Positions 1 through 7,367 of a stretch of DNA of 7,563 nt are shown here, in pieces; the stretch's first letter is position 1, and the number at the start of each line of letters is the position of its first letter. The DNA comes from Desulfobacteraceae bacterium. GTDB lineage: Bacteria; Desulfobacterota; Desulfobacteria; Desulfobacterales; Desulfobacteraceae. The notes under the pieces were generated by a model that was not told the origin of the DNA, did no database searches, and saw only the letters and a list, made by a program, of their open reading frames with translations. The translations under genes and the position numbers were made by a program. The stretch spans positions 1-7,563 of the forward strand of contig PIVQ01000337.1 in the NCBI GenBank assembly GCA_003354055.1, given 5' to 3'.

Positions 1-125
1 TTTAATACTGCGCCTAAGGGAGAATTTTCGTAAAAACCTAAAAAGATCATTGAAAAACAAAAGCCTGAAATGCTAAAGAAGCTTAGGTTAATCACGTTTT
101 TAAAATAAGGTTCCGGAGGATATAA
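1..125 (+). other. Leader region before the TPR lipoprotein gene; no gene assignable
   Basis: This AT-rich stretch precedes the TPR gene. Its only firm signal is a Shine-Dalgarno sequence, GGAGGA at 115-120, five bases before the ATG at 126. Two short forward frames run in from the left edge, one ending at a TAA at 31-33 and the other at a TAA at 74-76; either could be the tail of an upstream gene, but neither is long enough to recognise. TTGAAA at 50-55 could be a -35 element, but nothing at 16-18 bases downstream resembles a good -10, so I do not call a promoter. A 7-base inverted repeat (AACCTAA at 35-41, TTAGGTT at 83-89) is AT-rich and may be chance. Confidence 0.5.
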
Positions 126-2405
126 ATGAAACGGGTGAGTTTCAGGCTTTTCATGTTGATTTGCGTTGTTCTGATGGTGGGGTGTGCCTCGAATAAGGAG
201 AAAACCGAAAAATTCATATCGCAGGCTCAGTCCTCCTATGATGCCGGTGAATACAGCCAGGCTGTCATCCAGATTAAAAATGCCATTGAATCCACGCCCA
301 AGTCGGTTCCGGCCCACGAACTGCTTGCAAAGACCTACCTAAAACTCGGCGACGCCCGCCAGGCGTTCAACACCCTGCGCAAGATAGAAGAACTTAAGCC
401 CAATGACCTGGATAATGTTGCCCAGGTGGCCTCTTTTTATCTGCTGGGCCGTCAGCGGGAAGAGGCCCAAAGCCGAGTTGACCGGGTGCTGTCAGAAAAT
501 CCGAATCACATCCAGGCGCTTTATCTTCGGGCCGGGCTTCTCAGCGACAAACGCGAAAACCTGGATAAAATAACCGAAATCTACAACAGAATCCTCTCCA
601 TTGACGCCAACCAGGCCCGTGCCCATCTTGCCCTGTCCCGGGTATATGCCACCCAAAACCAACCTGAAAAAGCAGAACAGGGCCTGAAGAAGGCCCTGAT
701 AATTTCACCCGATAACACCAATATCTACAAGACCCTGTTTGAGTTCTATATGGTCCGGAACAACCCGGATGCTGCCCGCAAGGTATTAGAAGACCTGATC
801 GCCATAAAACCGGATCAGGCAGGTCCCTATATTTTCCTGGGTAATTTCCACATGGGACGGGGGCAATTGCCTCTGGCAGAAGAGGCCTTTGCCAACGCCA
901 TTGAAAAAGAGTCGACCAATCTGAATGCCCATATGCTCCTTGCCCGGGCATATAATTCTCAAGGGAGGACCGAACAGGCAGAGCAATATATCAAAAAGGC
1001 ATTGGATACTGCACCGGATAATTATACGGTAAAAAATGCATACGCGGAATTTCACTTCAGCCACAACGATCTTGAGAAATCCAGGCAACTGGTGGATGAC
1101 ATCCTTTCCCAGCGGCCCGATTTTCCACCGGCCAAAGTACTGAAAGGAAAGATCCTGAGCCGGCAAAGGGACTATGAAGCCGCAGTCCATTTATTTACTG
1201 AACTTACCAAGGAAGAGCCTGACTCTCCCACCTACCACTTCCTTCTGGGATCAACACTTTTTGAAAAAGGGGAAGCATCCCAGGCAAAAGCATCTCTGTC
1301 CATGGCCCTTGAAAAAAGCCCAGGCCATATCCAGGCCCGGATGCTTATTGCAACGATTCATTTTCGCCAGAGGGATTTGTATCTGGCCGAAGACAATATT
1401 AAAAAGGTGCTGGCCGTACGACCGGATCATTACAATGCCAACCAGCTTTTGGGAAATATTCTCATGGCCAACAAGGACAATGCCGGTGCCAGAAAAACGT
1501 TCACCCGCATGATCCAGGTTGCCCCCAATAACCCGGCCGCCTATTACCGCCTGGGCATATTGGACCGGTCTGAAAAAAAATATTCCCAGGCCATTCAAAA
1601 CCTGAATCTGGCTCTGGAACTCAATCCGACCCTCATGGATGTCTTTTCCAGTCTGGTGTCCGTATATGCAGTGCAGGGAGAGTATGACAAGGCATTGACC
1701 GCCATCGATACCCAGATGGAAAAAACTTCTGCCAATCCGATTGTGGCCGCCATTCTCCTGAATCTTAAGGGAAACATTTTATTATCCAAAGAGAACAACG
1801 CCGGTGCTGTCACAGCCTATACTGCAGCCATTAAGAAAAACCCCAAATACATGACCCCCTACCTGACCCTGGCCAAGCTATATGCCTCCCAAAAAAAATG
1901 GGATAAGACAGAACAAACCTATTTAAGCCTGATTGAACAACGACAGGACCAGGCCCTTGTATACGGACTTTTGGGAACCCTTTACGAAAAACTAAAAAAG
2001 CCGGATCAGGCAGAGGCACAATATATCAAGGCTTTGGAAATCGATCCGGATCATATTCCGGCAGTCAATAATCTGGCCTATCTCTATGCCCAGCAGAACA
2101 GGGAACTGAACAAGGCCCTTGATCTGGCCCGCCAGGCCAAGGAACGCTTAGGGCTTATTCCGGCAATTATGGATACCCTTGGCTGGGTCTATTACAAAAA
2201 AGAACTATACGACAGTGCGGCAGCAGAGTTCTTATCCTGTACAGAACTTGATCCGGGCAATCCCACCTTCCATTACCACCTGGGATTGGCATACGATAAA
2301 CTGGGTAAATCAGACAAGGCAAAAACAGCTCTGAACGCCGCTTTGAAATTAGACAAGGCCTTTACCGGCTCCGACGATGCCAGGCGTATACTCGCCCGAT
2401 TATAA
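126..2405 (+). CDS. TPR-repeat outer-membrane lipoprotein (PrsT-like)
   Basis: Probable periplasmic scaffold anchored in the outer membrane. Residues 1-20 form a lipoprotein signal peptide: basic K2 R3, hydrophobic 8-18, then V-G-C with Cys20 as the lipidation site; Ala21 and Ser22 follow, with no Asp at +2, which favours export to the outer membrane. From about residue 26 to 746 the chain is tandem tetratricopeptide repeats, about 21 units. The loop proline recurs at 297, 331, 365, 399, 433, 467 and 501, exactly 34 apart, with small insertions near 502-573 and 655-675. No enzymatic domain is visible. The overall plan resembles the TPR lipoproteins of PEP-CTERM/exopolysaccharide loci (PrsT family), but no such locus is in the window, so the role in export or envelope assembly is inference. 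The start is supported by GGAGGA five bases upstream. It converges on the kinase gene with one base between stops. Confidence 0.93.
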   Translation: MKRVSFRLFMLICVVLMVGCASNKEKTEKFISQAQSSYDAGEYSQAVIQIKNAIESTPKSVPAHELLAKTYLKLGDARQAFNTLRKIEELKPNDLDNVAQVASFYLLGRQREEAQSRVDRVLSENPNHIQALYLRAGLLSDKRENLDKITEIYNRILSIDANQARAHLALSRVYATQNQPEKAEQGLKKALIISPDNTNIYKTLFEFYMVRNNPDAARKVLEDLIAIKPDQAGPYIFLGNFHMGRGQLPLAEEAFANAIEKESTNLNAHMLLARAYNSQGRTEQAEQYIKKALDTAPDNYTVKNAYAEFHFSHNDLEKSRQLVDDILSQRPDFPPAKVLKGKILSRQRDYEAAVHLFTELTKEEPDSPTYHFLLGSTLFEKGEASQAKASLSMALEKSPGHIQARMLIATIHFRQRDLYLAEDNIKKVLAVRPDHYNANQLLGNILMANKDNAGARKTFTRMIQVAPNNPAAYYRLGILDRSEKKYSQAIQNLNLALELNPTLMDVFSSLVSVYAVQGEYDKALTAIDTQMEKTSANPIVAAILLNLKGNILLSKENNAGAVTAYTAAIKKNPKYMTPYLTLAKLYASQKKWDKTEQTYLSLIEQRQDQALVYGLLGTLYEKLKKPDQAEAQYIKALEIDPDHIPAVNNLAYLYAQQNRELNKALDLARQAKERLGLIPAIMDTLGWVYYKKELYDSAAAEFLSCTELDPGNPTFHYHLGLAYDKLGKSDKAKTALNAALKLDKAFTGSDDARRILARL

Positions 2406-2406
2406 A

Positions 2407-4914
2407 TCAGGCCACAGAGCGATCTGTATGGGCGGCAATGGCGTCATAAAGGCGTTCCGGCCTGACAGGTTTGACTATGTAGTCTGTCATGCCTGCGGCC
2501 AGACATTTTTCCCTGTCCCCTTTCATTGCATTGGCTGTCATGGCGATGATGGGAATATTGGCATATGAGATACCAAGTTTCCGGATCATTTGGGTGGCTT
2601 GTAAGCCGTCCATCTCCGGCATCTGGATGTCCATGAGAATAAGATCATAACCATGATGTTGAACCGCTTCAACCGCTTCTCTACCGTTGGAAGCCAGGTC
2701 TGCCCCATATCCGATTTTTTTAAGCATGATCAACGCCACCTTCTGGTTCACCGAATTATCCTCCACTAAAAGGATACGAAGCCCCTTGGTACCAGCTGGC
2801 CCTGACCTATCAGGGAAAGGCTGGGCAGACTTGGCTTCCAAGACAGCCCCCGGGACAGGATCCTGCGCAAAAAGTGTCAGAATAGTATTATAAAGTTCAG
2901 AAGACCGGAGGGGCTTTTTGACAAATCCGTCAAAGCCCATTTTCTGCATCGGCTCTCCCGCCATCCGTTGAGAATTCAACAGAACAAGGGGAATTTCCGA
3001 CAGGGACTGATCTGTTTTTATCTGTTTAATAAAGTGCGCTACGTCCGTTCCATCAATTCTTTTATCCATCATCACCAGGGCAAATGGATTCCCACCGGAA
3101 GATGCCTGCTTCAGGACATCCAGACCGATGGTCCCATTCTCCACGACCTTGACATTATATTGCCAGGCTGTCAGATAACGCCTGAGAATCTCTTGATTCA
3201 AGGCATTTTCTTCAACCGCCAGTATCCGCTTACCCTTAATATCCTGAGGCAGCGGGGGTATGGGCAACACGCTTGATTCTGGCTGTTTTTCAAAACAGCC
3301 GGTAAACCAGAACTCGGATCCCTCACCCGTTTGTGACCGGACACCAATATCTCCTCCCATCATCCGGGTCAGGCGTTTGGAAATAATCAATCCAAGGCCA
3401 GTGCCGCCGAACTGCCGTGTGGTGGAGGTGTCTATCTGGGAAAAGGATTTAAACAGACGGTCCAGTTTATCGTCCGGAATGCCGATCCCCGTGTCTATGA
3501 TCCTGAACAGATAGGTGATGTGAGTTGGCGTTTCTTCTTCAGGGGTGACTCTGATAGTTATCTCACCGTCCCATGTAAATTTAATGGCATTGACTGCCAG
3601 ATTGAGTATAACCTGTCTAAGTCGCCCCGGATCCCCCCGAACCATGGAAAAAACTGAAGGATCTATAAAACACCCGATTTCAAGTTTTTTTTCATGGGCT
3701 TTGATCCCCAGGAAACCAATAATCTCTTCCAGAATAACCTTTAGATCAAAATCCCTGGTTTCAAATTCCAGCTTACCTGCTTCAATTTTTGAGAAATCAA
3801 GGATATCGTTGAGAATCCCCATGAGCGCATTAGAGCTGATTTTAATATTTTCCGCATAGTCTTTCTGAATCTTGTCCAGATCCGAATCCAACAAAAATTC
3901 CGTCATGCCCATAATACCATTCATGGGCGTCCGGATTTCATGACTCATATTGGCCAAGAATTGACTCTTGGCCCGGTTGGCAGCCTCAGCGTCGTCTTTG
4001 GCTTTCTGAAGATCTTTTTCAACCTGGCGCCGTACCTGATTTTCTGTTTTCAGTTGGTCATTGGTCATGGAAATCTCACGGGTCCGCAAGGAAACTTTTT
4101 CTTCCAGACTGTCCTGGTATTCCCTTAACTCGGCAAAGGATTGTCTCAATCGTCCTGCCATATTGTTAAATGTTTTTGCCAGAACCGTGATTTCATCCCG
4201 GCCGCTCACAGGGGCAAGGGTTTCAAATTCTCCCCGCTGAAATGCGTTAGCTGTTCTGCCAAGCGCACGGATCGGCCGGGTAATGCTCTTTGCTAAAAAA
4301 ATCGAAAGCACCAATACAAAAAGCACCACGATGATATACCCTGTGCTGTAAAGATAAAGCCTGTTCCGGGCCTCGCTCTGGGCTTCAAGAACTGCATCTT
4401 TCATTTGTATTTCATTCTGAGCCACAATTCTTTTGATACGCTGCCCGATATCATGACCAGTCTTGGAGGCCAGAAATGCCATACGCACAGCTTCTGGGTG
4501 CCCTTTGGTCTGCTGGGCATTCTGGACGCGTTCGATTTGATGGATAAACTCATCTAAAACCGGCAGGAGATCATTAAACTTAGCATCCCCCTTTCGCGTC
4601 TTTACCAGCTCATCCACCTCAATCAGCAGAGTTCTGGCTGTTCTGGCAGCTTCCAGGGCATTCGATGTGGAGGGCAGGTAATCCATAATAAAACGCAACA
4701 GATCCAGCCGGGACTGAACCACCTTGGCAGAGGCCCGGAGCAGCAGGCGGTCTGACCGGCTGTCCACTTCAATGACATGGTTTAAACTGCCAAGGGTCTG
4801 ACTCTGGAAAATAGAGAGAATAAAAATACTCCCCCCCATGATGCCTGCAATAATGCCAAAGGCACAGATGATTCTGCCCCTCACCGATATTCTTCTGAAC
4901 AGGCTGTTATTCAT
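2407..4914 (-). CDS. Membrane hybrid histidine kinase, HAMP-HisKA-HATPase-REC-REC
   Basis: Inner-membrane sensor kinase of a phosphorelay. Domain order: TM1 about 14-37; periplasmic region about 38-188, predicted helical; TM2 about 190-208; HAMP about 209-262 with Pro214; coiled coil about 262-318; HisKA with phosphoacceptor His325 in SHEIRTPMNG; HATPase_c about 425-540 with N box Asn442, G1 DTGIGIP (474-480) and G2 GGTGLGL (503-509). REC1 (about 563-683) has Glu568/Glu569, Asp617 and Lys667, but Asn647 where Thr/Ser is usual. REC2 (about 712-830) is complete: Glu718/Asp719, Asp762, Thr793, Lys815. There is no PAS or HPt domain, so phosphate must reach a separate HPt protein or remain on REC2. 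It lies 19 bases after the binding-protein gene and probably shares its transcript; a modest AAGGAA (4924-4929) sits nine bases before the ATG. The signal is unknown; I infer it is presented by the neighbouring binding protein. Confidence 0.95.
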   Translation of the reverse strand: MNNSLFRRISVRGRIICAFGIIAGIMGGSIFILSIFQSQTLGSLNHVIEVDSRSDRLLLRASAKVVQSRLDLLRFIMDYLPSTSNALEAARTARTLLIEVDELVKTRKGDAKFNDLLPVLDEFIHQIERVQNAQQTKGHPEAVRMAFLASKTGHDIGQRIKRIVAQNEIQMKDAVLEAQSEARNRLYLYSTGYIIVVLFVLVLSIFLAKSITRPIRALGRTANAFQRGEFETLAPVSGRDEITVLAKTFNNMAGRLRQSFAELREYQDSLEEKVSLRTREISMTNDQLKTENQVRRQVEKDLQKAKDDAEAANRAKSQFLANMSHEIRTPMNGIMGMTEFLLDSDLDKIQKDYAENIKISSNALMGILNDILDFSKIEAGKLEFETRDFDLKVILEEIIGFLGIKAHEKKLEIGCFIDPSVFSMVRGDPGRLRQVILNLAVNAIKFTWDGEITIRVTPEEETPTHITYLFRIIDTGIGIPDDKLDRLFKSFSQIDTSTTRQFGGTGLGLIISKRLTRMMGGDIGVRSQTGEGSEFWFTGCFEKQPESSVLPIPPLPQDIKGKRILAVEENALNQEILRRYLTAWQYNVKVVENGTIGLDVLKQASSGGNPFALVMMDKRIDGTDVAHFIKQIKTDQSLSEIPLVLLNSQRMAGEPMQKMGFDGFVKKPLRSSELYNTILTLFAQDPVPGAVLEAKSAQPFPDRSGPAGTKGLRILLVEDNSVNQKVALIMLKKIGYGADLASNGREAVEAVQHHGYDLILMDIQMPEMDGLQATQMIRKLGISYANIPIIAMTANAMKGDREKCLAAGMTDYIVKPVRPERLYDAIAAHTDRSVA
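2412..2431 (+). terminator. Possible 3'-end hairpin at the convergent junction (not a classical terminator)
   Basis: Seven bases after the TPR stop codon the + strand reads ACAGA-GCGA-TCTGT (2414-2427), a five-base-pair stem closed by a GNRA-type tetraloop, extendable by CC (2412-2413) with GG (2430-2431) across a two-base bulge. No T-run follows, so this is not a standard intrinsic terminator. It lies inside the C-terminal codons of the kinase. It could stabilise the 3' end of the TPR mRNA or be chance. Confidence 0.22.
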
Positions 4915-4933
4915 TCTGAAAATTTCCTTGGCA

Positions 4934-5998
4934 TCATTTTTCCGCAGCTAAGACAAACCGATCTGTAAAAACTAAGTCCTGCGAAACAGCATTGTCCATA
5001 ACCTTTTGACGGACCAACATATCAATCATTTTTGAAATCGTATCCTTTTTAATCCGGCCCAGAGGAAAGGAACCGGGAATAAGTTTTGCAATTTCCGCCA
5101 TCATCTTTTTCTGATGGGCCTCCTGCGCCACGCCTGACCGGTCGTGCTTTAGTACGACAGCCACAGCCTCATCCTGATGATCCAGGGCATATTGCCATCC
5201 CTTAAGACTGATATTTACCATTTTCTGACACAGTTCAGGATCGGCATTCACCATAGTATTTGAGGTAAACAGCACATCCCCGGGAAATCCTAAGCCGTAA
5301 TCGCCAAAATCAATCACCACCAGCTGGTCCGGTTTAATGCCCCGGGACAATACCATGTTGTACTCGTTATAGATCATGGCCGAGGCCACATCCAGGCGGT
5401 CTTCCAAAAATGGGCTCATGCTGAAGCCCTGGGAAATGACATTCACCTGATCCGGTTTAATACCTTCCAGCGCCATCAGTGCATTAAACTGGACTTCCCA
5501 CCCCCCCAACCAGACACCGATTTTTTTCCCGATAAAGTCTCTGGGACCCTGAATTCCTGAGGATACCTTCGCCAGCAGTCGTAGCCCGTTATCCTGTTGG
5601 ATCTGCGCAATGCCAATGGCGGGTTTGCCCTTTTGGATGGACAGGGCAAGGTCGGCCAGAAGGGTAGTTCCAAAATCCCGGGTCCCCGATGCCACAAGAT
5701 CTATAGGTACAATATCAGGTCCGCCCGGATGGATCGTCAAATCAATATTTGCATCCTCGTACCACCCTTTTTCCAGGGCCAGAAAATAGCCTGCAAACTG
5801 ACACTGGGTCACCCATTGCAATTGAAGAGATACCGGTCTGAGTTGCTTTTCAGATACCTCAGTTGCCTCGGGTTCAACGGCCTGATCGCATCCTGCAGCC
5901 ATGAGGGACGCCAAGGCAAAAATCAGAAACAGTCCCGCAAACAGGCTCGGACCATTTATACGAAACCGCATTCCCAAAAACCGAAATTGTCTCAACAT
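4934..5998 (-). CDS. NMT1/THI5-like periplasmic substrate-binding lipoprotein
   Basis: Predicted periplasmic solute-binding protein, 354 residues. A basic N-terminus (R3, R6, R11, R13) and hydrophobic stretch 18-35 lead to A-A-G-C with Cys37 as likely lipidation site. Asp38 at +2 is the inner-membrane retention signal in the enterobacterial Lol rule. The mature fold starts near residue 55; LQLQW...QFAGYFLALEKGWY (58-80) followed by a GGP turn (92-94) is the N-terminal signature of the NMT1/THI5 family (SsuA/ThiY-like binding proteins). In related proteins this type of domain is, to my knowledge, also found fused to sensor kinases and cyclases. No permease or ATPase gene adjoins it; the kinase gene follows after 19 bases, so a sensory role is more likely than uptake. 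The start is well fixed by AAGGAGG (6004-6010) five bases before ATG. The ligand cannot be read from sequence; a pyrimidine, sulfonate or other small molecule are all possible. Confidence 0.92.
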   Translation of the reverse strand: MLRQFRFLGMRFRINGPSLFAGLFLIFALASLMAAGCDQAVEPEATEVSEKQLRPVSLQLQWVTQCQFAGYFLALEKGWYEDANIDLTIHPGGPDIVPIDLVASGTRDFGTTLLADLALSIQKGKPAIGIAQIQQDNGLRLLAKVSSGIQGPRDFIGKKIGVWLGGWEVQFNALMALEGIKPDQVNVISQGFSMSPFLEDRLDVASAMIYNEYNMVLSRGIKPDQLVVIDFGDYGLGFPGDVLFTSNTMVNADPELCQKMVNISLKGWQYALDHQDEAVAVVLKHDRSGVAQEAHQKKMMAEIAKLIPGSFPLGRIKKDTISKMIDMLVRQKVMDNAVSQDLVFTDRFVLAAEK

Positions 5999-6057
5999 CT
6001 AAACCTCCTTGGTGATAAAGAATTCACTGGGTTCAGAAAATTATGTTGCATGGATGA

Positions 6058-6082
6058 GTACCTCTATTGTTTATAGAAGTAC
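6058..6082 (-). promoter_or_regulatory. Imperfect palindrome at the predicted start of the binding protein-kinase transcript
   Basis: The sequence reads GTAC-C-TCTAT-TGTTT-ATAGA-A-GTAC: two arms of nine paired bases with one C/A mismatch around a five-base centre. It begins about six bases after the candidate -10, so it covers roughly +1 to +24 of the predicted transcript. It could be an operator for a dimeric repressor or a 5' stem-loop in the mRNA. The symmetry is seen directly; the function is inference. Confidence 0.4.
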
Positions 6083-6087
6083 ACTCA

Positions 6088-6116
6088 AGAATATAAGAAC
6101 AGCCAAAATGTGTCAA
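6088..6116 (-). promoter_or_regulatory. Candidate sigma-70-type promoter for the binding protein-kinase operon
   Basis: On the minus strand a consensus -35 TTGACA (6111-6116) is followed after 17 bases by TATTCT (6088-6093), which matches four of six positions of the -10 consensus. The predicted start, near 6081, leaves an untranslated leader of about 80 bases before the ATG at 5998. The -10 is imperfect, which suits a regulated promoter. Confidence 0.55.
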
Positions 6117-6157
6117 ATACAAAATCTTTAACTAAAATCAACTCCCGTTGCAGCAGA

Positions 6158-7360
6158 TCAAATAAGGGTAATCGTATCCGGATACCGGGTCAGCGATTTT
6201 AGCCCGTCCCGGGTTACAAGACAGGTATTTTCAATTCCCACAACCCCCTTACCCGGTATGATCACCTTGGGTTCAAGGGCGATTACCATGCCCGGTTCCA
6301 GGGCGAGAGTCTGGCCTTGGGCAATAAAGGGAAATTCATCCAGCTCAATCCCCAGGCCGTGGCCGGTAAACCGTATCTTAGGCGCTGCTGCTCCCATGAA
6401 CCAGTCTCCGTATCCCTTTTCCCGGGCCATGGCAACCATTGTATCATAGATATCACCGGTTACTATGCCGGGACCAGCCATGGTCTTCACTTTTTCCTGG
6501 ATATCCAGCATGGCATCATGGGCCTGATAAAAAACATCACTTAATTCTCCGATGGAAAAAATTCGGGCATGGTCAGCCAGATATCCGTCCATGGCAAAAA
6601 CATAATCCACAAGTATTGGCTCGTGAGGGGCAATGGGATTTAAAGACGGCCCCTGTCCCACAAAGGGATTCATCCCAACCCCTGCAGTGGGAGACGAAAG
6701 AGACCCGGGAATCGCAGCACCGGGGCCGCACATGATATGGCCGTAAAACAGATCATTGTCCCACATACGCATACGGATGGTTCCCTGGTGTCCCAGTTTC
6801 CGGGCATGGGCTTCAACAAGCCCTGCCAGTGTAACCTCGGTCATGCCCTCCTTTACCAGCTCCGGAACCACAGCTGCGACCTGGTCTGCCAATTCACAGG
6901 CCTTTTGAATACTATCAATTTCAAATTGGGATTTTACCGCCCGCTGGAGGCGGATGGGGGTAGACATATCCTTTATCTCAGAAGTTAAGAATATCGACTG
7001 AAACATCAAATAGGTATTGGCAGGCATCACATCCAGTTCCAGCCCCAGACGTTCCGGAAGTTTGTGCCCGTGCCCTGCAATGGTGTCCGGAATTTTTTTT
7101 GGACTCAGCAACGGAACAATATTTTCCAGACCGGACTCAGCCCGAGCACGATCCACGTCCTTGAATACCATGAACAAAGGCTTTCCCTGGACCGGTACAT
7201 ACAGCCACCCCTGCTGGGTGGTACCGGCATAGTAGAACCGGTCTGCCTTCTGGACGATTAACGCCCCGTCCATATCCTCTTTTGCAAGGATGATCTGGAG
7301 CCCCTTTATTCGCTGATTGATCTCTAAAGTTGGAATCAATTGATGACAGGAAGAGTACAT
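6158..7360 (-). CDS. M24-family metallopeptidase (Xaa-Pro aminopeptidase/creatinase-like)
   Basis: Predicted soluble cytoplasmic enzyme of 400 residues with a pita-bread fold. Residues about 8-140 are a creatinase-type N-terminal domain; about 147-390 are the M24 catalytic domain. All five metal ligands are present: Asp252 (LVDYV), Asp263 (ADHAR), His334 (GHGLG), Glu363 (ALEPK) and Glu377 (GIENT), so a dinuclear metal centre is expected. The family suggests cleavage of N-terminal residues before proline or of dipeptides. Two further histidines common in this clan are not in their usual places: Gly219 after AAIP, and Asp341 in IELDE. His208 (FYGH) might compensate. The specificity is therefore uncertain. 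The start chosen is the second in-frame ATG because AGGAGG sits seven bases before it; the first ATG (7384) would add eight residues, MSGLGGTS, and has no such site. It has no signal peptide and appears to be transcribed alone. Confidence 0.9.
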   Translation of the reverse strand: MYSSCHQLIPTLEINQRIKGLQIILAKEDMDGALIVQKADRFYYAGTTQQGWLYVPVQGKPLFMVFKDVDRARAESGLENIVPLLSPKKIPDTIAGHGHKLPERLGLELDVMPANTYLMFQSIFLTSEIKDMSTPIRLQRAVKSQFEIDSIQKACELADQVAAVVPELVKEGMTEVTLAGLVEAHARKLGHQGTIRMRMWDNDLFYGHIMCGPGAAIPGSLSSPTAGVGMNPFVGQGPSLNPIAPHEPILVDYVFAMDGYLADHARIFSIGELSDVFYQAHDAMLDIQEKVKTMAGPGIVTGDIYDTMVAMAREKGYGDWFMGAAAPKIRFTGHGLGIELDEFPFIAQGQTLALEPGMVIALEPKVIIPGKGVVGIENTCLVTRDGLKSLTRYPDTITLI

Positions 7361-7367
7361 GCTTGTG

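Noticed and set aside
1..76. Two short + strand frames entering from the left edge as tails of an upstream gene
   Set aside because: They are 10 and 24 codons long, mutually exclusive, and have no recognisable sequence.
50..79. TTGAAA with TAAAGA 18 bases downstream as a promoter for the TPR gene
   Set aside because: The -10 matches only three of six consensus positions in an AT-rich leader.
541..1598. Several open frames of 110-140 codons on either strand inside the TPR gene
   Set aside because: They overlap a fully supported long coding region, have no ribosome binding sites of note, and their translations are low-complexity or Trp/Pro/Cys-rich shadows.
4919..4927. GAAAATTTC-like string between the binding-protein and kinase genes as a third copy of the peptidase-promoter repeat
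   Set aside because: Only about nine AT-rich bases match, there is no CCGG extension and no second half, so chance is sufficient.
5597..6076. A 159-codon + strand frame over the binding-protein gene and its promoter
   Set aside because: It is antisense to a well-supported gene with a signal peptide and family signature, and its translation resembles no protein I recognise.
6139..6150. CAAC-TCCC-GTTG hairpin just downstream of the peptidase stop as a terminator
   Set aside because: The stem is only four base pairs with two G-C pairs and the following T-run on the minus strand is short, so it is too weak to call.
6258..7261. Multiple + strand frames antisense to the peptidase gene
   Set aside because: The minus-strand frame has all five M24 metal ligands; the antisense frames are composition effects.
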